NCBI GenBank assembly: GCA_903913285.1
Contig: CAIWKO010000027.1
Span: forward strand, 1 to 52,986
Direction of reading: 5' to 3'
DNA: 52,986 nt
Source: an uncultured Bacteroidales bacterium
GTDB lineage: Bacteria; Bacteroidota; Bacteroidia; Bacteroidales; CAIWKO01
The notes under the pieces are model-generated. The model saw only the letters and a program-made list of their open reading frames with translations, ran no database searches and was not told the origin of the DNA. The position numbers were made by a program, and so were the translations under genes. The number at the start of each line of letters is the position of its first letter. Within the stretch, counting starts at the first letter, position 1. This document shows positions 19,378 to 28,844 of this stretch, one piece after another.

Positions 19378-22293
19378 ATGCAACAAAAACTCGGCAAATT
19401 AAAAGAACAACTTTCAGGCGAATTGCTCAGCGATGAAGTGACGCGAACGCTATACGCCACCGATGCATCGATCTATTTCGAAAAGCCGTTGGCTGTAGCT
19501 ATTCCCCGAACAGAAGCCGACATCGTGCTATTGATAAAATTTGCTACGCTCAATAACATTCCGCTAATTCCGCGAGCGGCAGGCACTTCGCTTGCAGGAC
19601 AAGCCACCGGAAAAGGAATTATTGTTGATATTTCGAAACATTTCGGCAGCATCATTGAATTTAACCGGGAAGAACAATGGGTGCGGGTTCAGCCGGGTGT
19701 GGTACGCGACGAACTCAACAAATTTCTGGAACCACATGGATTTATGTTTTGCCCAGAAACTTCCACATCGAACCGTTGCATGATAGGCGGCATGATCGGA
19801 AACAACTCGTGCGGAGAACATTCACTTATATATGGTAGTACCCGCGATCATCTTATTTCGTTGCGCTGTTTCCTGACCGATGGAAGTGAAGTAGTTTTTG
19901 GGAAAATTAGCAAAGATGAGTTTCAGGAAAAATGTAAAGGCGACACACTCGAAAACCGTATCTACCAAAAAATAAACGAAACCCTGAGCATGCAGGGTAT
20001 GGCAGAAGAAATTGACGCCAACTACCCTGAATCTGCTATAAAACGCAGAAACAATGGCTACGCTCTCGATGCTTTGATGCAAAGCCAAGTTTTTAATACC
20101 AAAAGTAACGAGGCGTTCAACTTGGCAAAGTTTATCTGCGGATCGGAAGGAACGCTGGCATTTATTGCAGAAGCAAAACTGAATGTGATCCCCATCCCTG
20201 CTGATAAAACTTTGTTTGTTTGTGCACATTTCAATACACTGGAAGAAGCCTTGCAGGCCAATTTGATCGCTCTCCGGCATAAGCCGACAGCCGTTGAACT
20301 GATCGATAAAACCATATTGGAAGGTGCTGAGCGGAACTTGGGTCAGCAGCAAAATCGATTCTTTATACAAGGGAAACCCGAAGCCATACTCATCATCGAA
20401 CTGGCTCAGTCGAACGATGAGTTGTTAATGAAAGATGCAGCGGCTTTAATTGAAGACCTAAAAAGCAGTCAACTGGGATATCATTATCCTGTCATCATCG
20501 GAAAAGATATGGCAAAAGTGCGCAGCCTGCGCAAAGCCGGTTTGGGAATATTGACAGGAGTTACAACCGTAAAAAAGCCGCATAGTTTTGTGGAAGATAC
20601 TGCAGTAGCTCCCGATAAAATGCCGCAATACATTGCCGAATTCCGTGCCATGCTCAAACGCTATGATACAGATTGTGCTTTCTACGGACACATTTCCACC
20701 GGAGAACTGCATTTCAAGCCCATTCTGGGTCTCAGAACCTGCGAAGGTGTTGAACTGTTGAAAACAATTGCCCGGGAGACGGCTATTTTGGTAAAAAAAT
20801 ATCATGGCTCATTGAGTGGCGAACATGGCGACGGGCGTCTTCGTGCTGAATTCATCCCGCTGATGCTGGGCGAAAAGATATACCACAGTCTTGAGGAAAT
20901 CAAAAACACTTTCGACCCTCATCATATATTTAACCCGGGAAAAATTATTGACGCTCCCTGCATGGCCACGGACCTTCGCGAACAACGTCTTGTGAGTGAA
21001 CCTGCCATAAGCACCTATTTTGATTATTCTGAAACCAATGGATTTCTGAGGGCCATTGAACGCTGCAACGGTTCGGCCGATTGCCGCAAAAGTCATGCAA
21101 TAGGCGGAGTGATGTGCCCCAGTTTTATGGTAACCCACGACGAAAACACCACCACCCGTGCCCGTGCCAACCTGCTGCGTGAAATACTTTATGATAAGAC
21201 CAACCGCAATGCTTTTGCAAACAAAGAACTTTACACCATTCTCGACCTATGTCTGATGTGCAAGGGATGCAAGGTGGAATGTCCTTCGGGGATAGACATG
21301 GCACGCTATAAAACCGAGTTCCTGCAACAATATTACGACGAACATCTGATGCCGCTGCGCACATGGCTAATTGCAAATATAACCCGTATCAACCGTTTGG
21401 GAATGATGATGCCCACAGTGTTCAATTATTTTGCGCGAAACCCTTTCTTTTCATCCGTACTTAAAAAAACTTTGGGATTTGCACCCAAACGTAGCATACC
21501 CCAATTAGGAAAATCTACTTTGAAGAAATGGGCACGACCATTTTTAAAACAAATGAACGGAAACGGCAAAACCATGTATTTCTTTGCCGATGAGTTTACC
21601 AACTATAATGATGTTGAGATAGGCAAGAAAGCCATATTTCTGCTTACTCAACTTGGATACACCATAAAAATAGCCCCTGTTTATGATAGTGGTCGTACAT
21701 ATTTCTCGAAAGGTTTGGTAAAAAAGGCAAAACTCATTGCCAATAACAATATCAGAAAGCTTAGCGACATTATTAAAGAACAATCACCTTTAATAGGTAT
21801 TGAACCTTCAGCCATTTTAGGTTTTCGCGACGAATATCCCGACATTGTTAATGATGAATTGCGACAAACAGCCAAAAATATTGCCAGATATGCATTAACT
21901 TTAGAAGAATTTCTGGCTGCAGAGTTTCAGCAGGGAAAGATAAATGCAGCACTTTTCACATCAGAACCTGCAAAAATAAAACTTCACGGGCATTGTCATC
22001 AAAAAGCCTTATCCACTACCCTGCCCACCCGACAAATACTTGAAATCCCTTCGAACTATAGTGTGGATGAAATACCCAGCGGTTGTTGCGGAATGGCAGG
22101 AAGCTTTGGCTTTGAAAAAGAACATTACGATATTTCGATGCAAGTCGGTGAACTGGTTTTATTTCCTGAGATCAGAAAAGAAAATTACGATATTATTGCT
22201 GCACCGGGCACCAGTTGCCGTCAGCAAATAAAAGACGGAACGGGAAAAATAGCCCTGCATCCGATCGAAGTACTTTTTAATGCATTGGTCTGA
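19378..22293 (+). CDS. FAD/Fe-S D-lactate (or glycolate) dehydrogenase, GlcD-GlcF fusion type
   Basis: A 971-aa enzyme that oxidises a 2-hydroxyacid, most likely D-lactate, and passes electrons through iron-sulfur centres toward quinone. I start at MQQKLGKLKE; the open frame begins 13 codons earlier. Residues about 35-210 form the FAD_binding_4 domain (PRAAGTSLAGQATGKGI), followed by an FAD-oxidase C-terminal domain with SLSGEHGDGRLRAEF. The Fe-S section has C563, C569 and C580 (CNGSADC...GVMCPS) and the classical C625-x2-C628-x2-C631-x3-C635. The tail is a CCG-type domain (GHCHQKAL and SGCCGMAGSFG). Fusion of GlcD-like and GlcF-like parts is common in this family. No lactate permease is adjacent. 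Confidence 0.93.
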   Translation: MQQKLGKLKEQLSGELLSDEVTRTLYATDASIYFEKPLAVAIPRTEADIVLLIKFATLNNIPLIPRAAGTSLAGQATGKGIIVDISKHFGSIIEFNREEQWVRVQPGVVRDELNKFLEPHGFMFCPETSTSNRCMIGGMIGNNSCGEHSLIYGSTRDHLISLRCFLTDGSEVVFGKISKDEFQEKCKGDTLENRIYQKINETLSMQGMAEEIDANYPESAIKRRNNGYALDALMQSQVFNTKSNEAFNLAKFICGSEGTLAFIAEAKLNVIPIPADKTLFVCAHFNTLEEALQANLIALRHKPTAVELIDKTILEGAERNLGQQQNRFFIQGKPEAILIIELAQSNDELLMKDAAALIEDLKSSQLGYHYPVIIGKDMAKVRSLRKAGLGILTGVTTVKKPHSFVEDTAVAPDKMPQYIAEFRAMLKRYDTDCAFYGHISTGELHFKPILGLRTCEGVELLKTIARETAILVKKYHGSLSGEHGDGRLRAEFIPLMLGEKIYHSLEEIKNTFDPHHIFNPGKIIDAPCMATDLREQRLVSEPAISTYFDYSETNGFLRAIERCNGSADCRKSHAIGGVMCPSFMVTHDENTTTRARANLLREILYDKTNRNAFANKELYTILDLCLMCKGCKVECPSGIDMARYKTEFLQQYYDEHLMPLRTWLIANITRINRLGMMMPTVFNYFARNPFFSSVLKKTLGFAPKRSIPQLGKSTLKKWARPFLKQMNGNGKTMYFFADEFTNYNDVEIGKKAIFLLTQLGYTIKIAPVYDSGRTYFSKGLVKKAKLIANNNIRKLSDIIKEQSPLIGIEPSAILGFRDEYPDIVNDELRQTAKNIARYALTLEEFLAAEFQQGKINAALFTSEPAKIKLHGHCHQKALSTTLPTRQILEIPSNYSVDEIPSGCCGMAGSFGFEKEHYDISMQVGELVLFPEIRKENYDIIAAPGTSCRQQIKDGTGKIALHPIEVLFNALV

Positions 22294-22362
22294 AAAAAAC
22301 TTCATTTTATCACAATAAAATTATTTTGGCAAACGTTCATATCTTAACCAAAACCCAAAGAT

Positions 22363-22980
22363 ATGAAAACACTAGTGTTAATAGTCGCAGTAGTTTTTAT
22401 ATTGCCAATTCAGGCACAAGAACTACACATTAGGAACAACCGTGCGGGTTTGATCTCGTTCGGAGTAAGAAGCAGTTTAGGATTAGTTAACGACGGAGTA
22501 TGGCAAAAAACAGCTTTCGGCACGGGAGCAGAATGCCGTCTTCAGTTTTCCGATCGTATCAACACCGAATGGTTTGCCGACCATCTGAAAGCAGATCTTG
22601 CGGATTATGCCTGGCGGGCCGACACCCATATAGGCTGGAGTGTGATGTATTATTTGAGAAAGAAACCCGACCCCATCGTTCAGCCGTTTCTTCTTGCAGG
22701 TCATTGTTTCGAATATCTTAAATTTACAGATAACGTAAACCCATCGAATTTTGCTGAACGCTGGAGCGCATCCGTTCAGGGTGGAGTTGGAACCCAGATA
22801 AACATCACCCAACGTTTCGATGTTTCACTGGTGGCTCAATATATGATGCACATCGGCACAAAGATAACCGCATCCCATGCCGAAAATGTAACAACCTTCA
22901 CAAAAAGCTCAGGCTTGGGAATTCAGGACCATATTTTAATTCATATTAGTTTAAATTATAAAATCGCTGACTTATGGTAA
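22363..22980 (+). CDS. Outer-membrane beta-barrel-like protein, first of an overlapping pair
   Basis: A 205-aa protein with a signal peptide (TLVLIVAVVFILPIQAQ). It then shows alternating polar/hydrophobic strands with aromatic residues at strand ends (IGWSVMYYLRKK, PFLLAGHCFEYLKF, DVSLVAQYMMHIG, ILIHISLNYKIADLW), typical of small eight-strand outer-membrane barrels. The final strand ends in an aromatic residue, the usual BAM signal. Its last codons overlap the next gene's start by 7 bases, so the two are translated from one message. The specific function is not recognisable. Confidence 0.75.
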   Translation: MKTLVLIVAVVFILPIQAQELHIRNNRAGLISFGVRSSLGLVNDGVWQKTAFGTGAECRLQFSDRINTEWFADHLKADLADYAWRADTHIGWSVMYYLRKKPDPIVQPFLLAGHCFEYLKFTDNVNPSNFAERWSASVQGGVGTQINITQRFDVSLVAQYMMHIGTKITASHAENVTTFTKSSGLGIQDHILIHISLNYKIADLW

Positions 22981-23555
22981 AGAGATCAATTTTCGGAATT
23001 GTTTTGCTGATCGCATCGCACAGCTTTGCGCAGCAAAATCCAGATATCATCAGAGCAGGTCTTTTAAAAGGTGATCTGGCATTCAACCAAAGTTTCATGC
23101 TCGAACATAAAAGCAAGAATGTATATCTGAGCGGATTTCTGGAGTATTATAGCAGCAAAAATCTAAGTTTGAGAGGCGACTGTATGTGGTATATGGATAG
23201 CCGTCAAAAAGATCCTGTGTTCAAACAAAATTATGTTGTGCTTTTCGGAGCAGTTTTGCATAAACCTATCGGACGAAATGATCTTTTTGGTGGTATTCAG
23301 CCGGGCATGTCGTTCACTCAGCCTGTCACACCTGCATTATCAGATAATACTTTGCCTTTGCGAATGATGCCCGTGTTGGATATCAGCATCGGGTATACTT
23401 TATATTTTTCGAAGTTCTGCAATTTCTTCCTTTCGGCAAACTATCTGGCTTCCCGATATCGCGGAGCCGATAATGGCTCGTTGAAACTCGATGAGTTTAT
23501 GATCTCAGGCGGCCTGGGCTTTCATATTAATACGATCAGAAAACAAAAGAAGTAA
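22974..23555 (+). CDS. Outer-membrane beta-barrel-like protein, second of the pair
   Basis: A 193-aa protein starting inside the end of the preceding gene (ATG at 22974), which implies translational coupling. The signal peptide is GIVLLIASHSFAQ. Mature strands alternate (VYLSGFLEYYSSKNLSLRGD, PVLDISIGYTLYFSKF, CNFFLSANYLASRY, EFMISGGLGFHINTI), again suggesting a small barrel. It may form a pair with its upstream neighbour. Function unknown. Array B begins about 15 bases after its stop. Confidence 0.75.
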   Translation: MVKRSIFGIVLLIASHSFAQQNPDIIRAGLLKGDLAFNQSFMLEHKSKNVYLSGFLEYYSSKNLSLRGDCMWYMDSRQKDPVFKQNYVVLFGAVLHKPIGRNDLFGGIQPGMSFTQPVTPALSDNTLPLRMMPVLDISIGYTLYFSKFCNFFLSANYLASRYRGADNGSLKLDEFMISGGLGFHINTIRKQKK

Positions 23556-23568
23556 GACAATACTTTTG

Positions 23569-23785
23569 CCTAAAGAACTTTCAGGAGAACCTGTAACACT
23601 CGCAGGAAAGCCTGCAACACTCGCAGGTTAACCTAATTCTCTCGCAGGTTAACCTAATTTACTTTTAGGTGAACCTAATTCACTCTCAGGTGAGCCTAAT
23701 TTACTTTTAGGTGAGCCTAATTCACTTTTAGGTGAGCCTAATTCACTCGCAGGTGAGCCTAATTCACTCGCAGGTGAGCTTAAAC
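23569..23785. repeat. 21-bp tandem array B (11 units)
   Basis: CCTAA or CCTG words mark the units at 23569, 23590, 23611, 23632, 23653, 23674, 23695, 23716, 23737, 23758 and 23779, always 21 bases apart. The common core is AGGTGAGCCTAATTCACT; first units read CCTGTAACACTCGCAGG. CTCGCAGGTGAG within the unit is partly self-complementary. The array lies between two convergent genes (barrel protein and SPFH protein), where a bidirectional terminator would be expected. Confidence 0.93.
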
Positions 23786-23829
23786 AATATTTCCAGAAAT
23801 AGTATTATCCGACTTATAAATGAGATAAA

Positions 23830-24720
23830 CTAAAAATCCTTCTTATCTGCCTGATCTTTCTTTTTTATCGGCAACGGCGTTACACCTGCCATATCGCCAA
23901 TGATATTAACCAGTTCGGAATTGGTTGGGAGCACTATTTTAGCATTATTTTCAAGTGAATGTTCCACAGCTTCGAGCTTACGAAGAACCTGCGCGTTGCC
24001 AATAAAGTATTTTTCTGCAGCCTCGTTCACCAGTTTAATTGCACCGGCTTCGCCTTCAGCATGCAATATTTTTGCCTGTTTCACACCTTCAGCCTCTTTT
24101 ATCTTGGCACGTTTCACACCATCAGCAACCGTTTCGGCAGCAGTAGCATAATCGATAGCAGCAATTTTTTCATTTTCGGCTTTCACAACTTTGTTCATAG
24201 TTTCCTGAACATCCTTGGGCGGGTCGATTTCCTTTAACTCTGTACGAACAATATCAATACCCCAGCTTTTCGTTTCTTCGCAAAGGGTTCTGTGCAACTC
24301 AGAGTTGATCTTGCCTCTTTCGCTGTTAGCAGATTTAAGGGTAAGCGTACCGATAATATTTCTTAACGTTGTGCGCGCCAAATTAACGATTTGCCATTGA
24401 TACCTGTTAACATTGTACTGCGATGATTTAACATTTTCTTCATCATCTTTAACTTTAAAATAAACCTGAGCATCAACGCGGGCATTCAGGTTATCATTCG
24501 TTATTATCTCCTGTGGTTCGGCATCTACCATTTGTTCAGTAACATTTACCAAAAACATTCTCTCAATAATTGGAATGACCCAATGAAATCCTGCATCGGC
24601 AAAACGGTGATATTTTCCCAAACGTTCTATTAATCCACGATGTGTCGGACGTACGATCCTGATTCCGATCAAAAACAAGAACAATATCGGAGCACCGATA
24701 TAAGCTAAATACATATACAT
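23830..24720 (-). CDS. SPFH/Band 7 stomatin-like protein (QmcA type)
   Basis: A 296-aa membrane-anchored scaffold protein. One N-terminal helix (LAYIGAPILFLFLIGIRIVR) is followed by the SPFH domain: RGLIERLGKYHRFADAGFHW, then NVTEQMVDAEPQEIITNDN and LRNIIGTLTLKSANSERGKI. A long Ala/Glu/Lys-rich coiled coil follows (KIKEAEGVKQAKILHAEGEA). This is the stomatin/QmcA arrangement; such proteins form oligomeric membrane microdomains. No NfeD partner gene is adjacent. AAGGAGGTTTAA directly before the ATG is a strong Shine-Dalgarno sequence, unusual in this window, suggesting high translation. Confidence 0.93.
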   Translation of the reverse strand: MYMYLAYIGAPILFLFLIGIRIVRPTHRGLIERLGKYHRFADAGFHWVIPIIERMFLVNVTEQMVDAEPQEIITNDNLNARVDAQVYFKVKDDEENVKSSQYNVNRYQWQIVNLARTTLRNIIGTLTLKSANSERGKINSELHRTLCEETKSWGIDIVRTELKEIDPPKDVQETMNKVVKAENEKIAAIDYATAAETVADGVKRAKIKEAEGVKQAKILHAEGEAGAIKLVNEAAEKYFIGNAQVLRKLEAVEHSLENNAKIVLPTNSELVNIIGDMAGVTPLPIKKKDQADKKDF

Positions 24721-24855
24721 TTAAACCTCCTTTTTTTTTATAAAAGTACAAAGTTTTATCAAACTGTATCTAAAAATAAATTAATATTCAAAAATATTAT
24801 TGTTTTTATTAGATTTGCGATACTAATTATTACCACTTAAATTGCAGAATCAGTA

Positions 24856-26073
24856 ATGAAAACAAATTTCAAGTCATTATTACCCAAAGGCTTTGTAATA
24901 TTTGCGATAGTTATCTTTTTGCTTATTTTCATATCTGAAAATATTAACGGACGTTTTTGGCTAAATGATTTTAAAGTTTATTATTCAGCAGCCCAAGCAT
25001 TAACTCACGGAACACAGGTTTATGGAATACATTTCGGTTTGGATTCCGGCTATTATAAATATTCGCCATTCGTATTGCTGCTTTTCATGCCCTTTACATT
25101 ATTGCCATATAACGTAGCTTGCATTATTTATTATTGTGGAATAATGTTCTTTGTGTTAGGTATCTTTGTTTTATTAAAAAGCATGATCAGGGAGTATTTT
25201 TTTAAGGATACTATCAAATACGAGGGATGGATACTTACTGTAATTTTTATTTTTATCTTAAACTTATTGTATAGGGAGTTCCATTTGGGCAATACCAATA
25301 TGTTGCTATTGTTTTTACTATTGCTGGTGATAAAGAATTTAGTTCGCTCACGTTATTTAATTTCAGGACTACTATTCTGTTTGATAATATTATTCAAACC
25401 TTTTTTTCTGATCCTGGCATTACCGATGTTATTACATAATAAATGGAAGATCTTGGGTGGCGGAATTGTATTTATGCTCGCTCAGTTATTAATTCTGATA
25501 CTATTTTTAGGATGGAATGCAACATTGTTACTTCATTCTGAATGGTTAAAAGCAATTCTTGACCATTCCTCTTCATTTCCAAGCAATAATAATATTGACT
25601 ATTTAGTACGCAGTTTTATTTATCCAGGATTAACGATATCATTCCAGTATTTTGTTCTGGCCGGTATAGTATTTTTTTTCATGTTATTATATGGTCTGAA
25701 CATTTTCTTCCGTCGAAATCAACAAAGAAGAATGCCTGATGCTGACTTTATTTTTGAGTGTTTTGTTCTGATAGCAATTCTCCCCAGCATATTAAACACT
25801 GATACGGAACATTTCTTAAACACACTTCCGTTGATCACTATGATCACCTACTACATTTTCAAACAAAAAAAAGTGTTCCCAATAATTTGCTTTTTCATTC
25901 TTTTTATTCTTTATGGAACAAACAGTAATGATATTGTAGGGAAAACAATCGGCGATTTTTATGATAAGATCGGAGTAGTTGGTATAAGCAATTTATTGCT
26001 GGTCATTTTTGCTTTTTTTGTTTACTTCAAAAGAATCAAAAAAACGTATTTTTGTATTTCCGAAGATCTTTGA
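24856..26073 (+). CDS. GT87/DUF2029-like polytopic glycosyltransferase
   Basis: A 405-aa protein with about ten membrane helices. The first periplasmic loop reads NDFKVYYSAAQALTHGTQVY and then YYKYSPFVLLLFMPF, matching the GT87 (DUF2029) polyprenyl-phosphate mannose-dependent transferases, in which the early Asp is catalytic. It would add a sugar to a lipid or envelope glycan on the outer face of the inner membrane; acceptor and donor are unknown here. The response regulator gene starts 22 bases after its stop, so they may share a transcript. A TAGATTTG -7 element lies at 24810-24817. Confidence 0.82.
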   Translation: MKTNFKSLLPKGFVIFAIVIFLLIFISENINGRFWLNDFKVYYSAAQALTHGTQVYGIHFGLDSGYYKYSPFVLLLFMPFTLLPYNVACIIYYCGIMFFVLGIFVLLKSMIREYFFKDTIKYEGWILTVIFIFILNLLYREFHLGNTNMLLLFLLLLVIKNLVRSRYLISGLLFCLIILFKPFFLILALPMLLHNKWKILGGGIVFMLAQLLILILFLGWNATLLLHSEWLKAILDHSSSFPSNNNIDYLVRSFIYPGLTISFQYFVLAGIVFFFMLLYGLNIFFRRNQQRRMPDADFIFECFVLIAILPSILNTDTEHFLNTLPLITMITYYIFKQKKVFPIICFFILFILYGTNSNDIVGKTIGDFYDKIGVVGISNLLLVIFAFFVYFKRIKKTYFCISEDL

Positions 26074-26094
26074 TGACAAATTAACACTATACTA

Positions 26095-26670
26095 ATGCAC
26101 GAAAAAATACTGATAATCGAAAATGAATTTTTAATAGCAGAAGATTTGAAAGTCATACTGCAATCCGCAAAATTCAATATTATTGGAATTGCAGACAGAT
26201 ATTCCGTGGCTTTAGATTTATTTCAGGAAAACCATCCTGATATTATCATAAGTGATATTGTAATAAAAGGCAAAATTAATGGTATAGAAACAGTAAAGGA
26301 CCTTTTGCGCATTAAACATATTCCTGTAATATTCATCACTGCTTATACTAATGATGACATCATCAACCAATTGGCAAACATCAGAGATATTTTTTATATA
26401 ACCAAACCTTTTTCTGATGTTCAGGTAATAGCAACTGTAAAAATGGCTTCAGCCAAAATTCAAAAAGCCGAAGCGCTGCCAAAAGCATCAAACAGGGAGC
26501 AAGAATTGATCGATCTAATGTTTAAAGGATATAATATTACACAAATTGCTGAAAAATTAAATATCGGTATAGAAACTGTAAAAACACACCGCAGGAATAT
26601 TTACACAAAATATGATGTAAAATCAGCCCCACAATTGCTAAACCTATTACTTAATCATAACTCGTATTGA
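26095..26670 (+). CDS. Response regulator with LuxR-type DNA-binding domain
   Basis: A 191-aa regulator. The receiver has the acidic residues E9/E11, phosphoacceptor D54 (IIISDIV), T82 (ITA) and K104 (TKPF). E9 replaces the usual acidic Asp, as in some receivers related to CheY-like RNA-binding regulators. The C-terminal helix-turn-helix (NITQIAEKLNIGIETVKTHR) belongs to the LuxR/FixJ class. No histidine kinase is adjacent; it follows the GT87-like gene by 22 bases, so it may be an orphan whose regulon includes that gene. The target is unknown. Confidence 0.9.
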   Translation: MHEKILIIENEFLIAEDLKVILQSAKFNIIGIADRYSVALDLFQENHPDIIISDIVIKGKINGIETVKDLLRIKHIPVIFITAYTNDDIINQLANIRDIFYITKPFSDVQVIATVKMASAKIQKAEALPKASNREQELIDLMFKGYNITQIAEKLNIGIETVKTHRRNIYTKYDVKSAPQLLNLLLNHNSY

Positions 26671-26716
26671 TACATCCGTACCAATAGGTTTAGCGAAAAA
26701 TAAAACAAAAAAACTT

Positions 26717-27814
26717 CTATTTTATTACTTTCTTTTTTGTTATTGGCTTTACCTTTTGTTCAACAGCAACTTTTGTCTGGATTTTTGACTTTTTCTCAAA
26801 TAATTTTGTCCATTCAAAGCTATTGCGTTTTCGCCAATCACCCTTATGATAAATATAACTGGCAATTAAAGGAATCACAGTTGTTGCCTCAGCATAAACC
26901 ATCTGTTCATAAACGGTATCTACTTTCCCCCATGACGAAGCTTCTTTTAGAGTGGAACTCGAACAAGCGCCATCACGAACATCAGCAACAGTGATCTGAA
27001 TTGCATATTGATGCATTGGAACGTCTTTGCCTAACACTTCTGCACAAACAACCGTATCCTGTGTAAAATTCTTTGGCACACCACCGCCAACCATAAATAA
27101 ACCAGATGTTTTAGCAGCCATTTTGATTTGGGTTAGCTCCAAAAAGTCTTTAACAGAATCAATGCTTACATGATTTTCGGGGTTTTCCCACTGGTGTTTG
27201 GCCAAACCAAATCCGGCACTGCTATCACTGAATGCAGGACAGAAAATAGGAACATTATTTTCATAACAAACCTGAACTAATGAATCTTTCTTTTTCGAAT
27301 TTTCACTCAGGTACTTTCCCATTTCCCAAATAAATTCGCGTGATGAATAAGGCCGGCGTTCCAACGAATTCGTTATCTTAAGAATTGTATTATCACAAGC
27401 CTGCAATTGCTCTTCGTCAATAAAAGTATCATAAATTCGGTCAATATATAAGTTGCGCAGCAAACTATCATCGATCCAGGGTGTTCCTTTATAATGTTTA
27501 TATCCTAAGGCTTCGAAAAAATCCATATCTACAATGGAAGCACCTGTAGCAACCACCACATCGATCATTTTGTTTTTCACCATATCAACATAAACTTGCA
27601 TACAGCCTCCTGCACTCGTACTACCTGCAAGTGTAAGCATAATAGTGCAATCCTTATTTTTGATCATCCTATCATAAATATCAGCAGCATTTGCTGTGTC
27701 GCGTGAGGTAAACGACATATCGCGCATAGCATTAATGATGGGAGTTGTATCAATTTTTTTGATATCAAAATGCTTTACAGTTTCTTTTAAAAGATCTTTC
27801 TTCTTTAGTGTCAT
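26717..27814 (-). CDS. Deoxyhypusine synthase-like enzyme (probable polyamine aminobutyltransferase)
   Basis: A 365-aa protein of the deoxyhypusine synthase family. Family motifs are GGGVPKNF (NAD site), DVRDGACSSSTLKEASSWGK and MVYAEATTVIPLIASY; Lys297 in SSWGK aligns with the lysine that forms the enzyme-imine intermediate in eukaryotic DHS. Bacteria lack eIF5A, so it cannot make hypusine. Bacterial homologues are thought to move the aminobutyl group of a polyamine to another amine, for example to make homospermidine. Its start follows the agmatinase gene's stop by 4 bases, so putrescine made there is the natural co-substrate. The tail after about residue 335 is Lys-rich. Confidence 0.85.
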   Translation of the reverse strand: MTLKKKDLLKETVKHFDIKKIDTTPIINAMRDMSFTSRDTANAADIYDRMIKNKDCTIMLTLAGSTSAGGCMQVYVDMVKNKMIDVVVATGASIVDMDFFEALGYKHYKGTPWIDDSLLRNLYIDRIYDTFIDEEQLQACDNTILKITNSLERRPYSSREFIWEMGKYLSENSKKKDSLVQVCYENNVPIFCPAFSDSSAGFGLAKHQWENPENHVSIDSVKDFLELTQIKMAAKTSGLFMVGGGVPKNFTQDTVVCAEVLGKDVPMHQYAIQITVADVRDGACSSSTLKEASSWGKVDTVYEQMVYAEATTVIPLIASYIYHKGDWRKRNSFEWTKLFEKKSKIQTKVAVEQKVKPITKKKVIK

Positions 27815-27818
27815 GATT

Positions 27819-28673
27819 TTATTTTTTATTAAATTTATAACTCAAGATTTTATATATAAGTTTGGATGCAAGAAAATCCGACGCCTTATTAATATCATTT
27901 GGACAAAGTTCCACAACGTCGAAGCCTACAATTGTGCATTTATTATTTACTTTACGAATCAATTCAAGAACTTCATTCCAATATAAACCACCAGGTTCTG
28001 GAGTTCCAGTTGAGGGCATGATAGAGGGATCAAACGCATCTAGATCGATAGTAATATAAACGTTTTCTGTAAGCAAATTAACAGCTTTGTTCATCCAATC
28101 GGGGTCATTTATCCTCTTTTCTGCATAAAAGATTCTATCAGGATTTATATATTTTTTTTCTTCAACATCCATACTGCGAATGCCGACCTGAACTATCGGA
28201 CACATTTCAACAGCGCGCGACATGGCACAAGCATGATTATATCGGCTTCCTTCATATTCCGGACGCATATCGGAATGTGCATCAAATTGCAATACCGTAA
28301 GGTTTTCATAGGTCTCTGAATATGCCTGAATAGCCCCAACACTAACAGAATGTTCGCCACCAAGAGTTACCAAAAACTTATTATCGCTAACATATTGCAT
28401 GGATTCTTTATAGACTGCTTCGGTCATTTTTTCCGGGCTACTGTTTTCTTTAACAGGTTTCGCCGTATAAATTCCTTTAGTAAATACTTCACTATCGGTT
28501 TCAATATCATACAACTCCATATTAGCAGAAGCTTCCAAAATAGCATCAGGCCCTTTATCGGCGCCTTTTATCCATGTACTTGTTCCATCATAAGGCACAG
28601 GAAGTATTACGATTTTCGCTTTTTCGAGATTATCATACTTTTTAGGAATACCTCCAAATTTTTTTACTGCCAT
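27819..28673 (-). CDS. speB: Agmatinase (arginase/ureohydrolase family)
   Basis: It hydrolyses agmatine to putrescine and urea in the cytoplasm. The 284-aa sequence has the three manganese-binding signatures of the ureohydrolase family: GGEHSVSVGA, FDAHSDMRPEYEG and ITIDLDAFDPSIMPSTGTPE. Length and the SVGA and PGGLYWNEV segments fit agmatinase better than arginase or formiminoglutamase. It is the first gene of a two-gene unit with the DHS-like gene. A TAATTTTG -7 element lies at 28735-28742 on the minus strand. No arginine decarboxylase gene is in the window. Confidence 0.9.
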   Translation of the reverse strand: MAVKKFGGIPKKYDNLEKAKIVILPVPYDGTSTWIKGADKGPDAILEASANMELYDIETDSEVFTKGIYTAKPVKENSSPEKMTEAVYKESMQYVSDNKFLVTLGGEHSVSVGAIQAYSETYENLTVLQFDAHSDMRPEYEGSRYNHACAMSRAVEMCPIVQVGIRSMDVEEKKYINPDRIFYAEKRINDPDWMNKAVNLLTENVYITIDLDAFDPSIMPSTGTPEPGGLYWNEVLELIRKVNNKCTIVGFDVVELCPNDINKASDFLASKLIYKILSYKFNKK

Positions 28674-28844
28674 CTTGTTTATTCTTAATTATTGAGGGTT
28701 ATTGTCAATTTATTCTTCTGACAAAAAATCACCGCAAAATTAATATTTTAAGCGAAATTTTTGACAAGATTTTTCTGCAATAGTATTTATATTTTTATCT
28801 AATTTTGAACTCTGAACATAAATATTATTACTTATCCTCCAATT

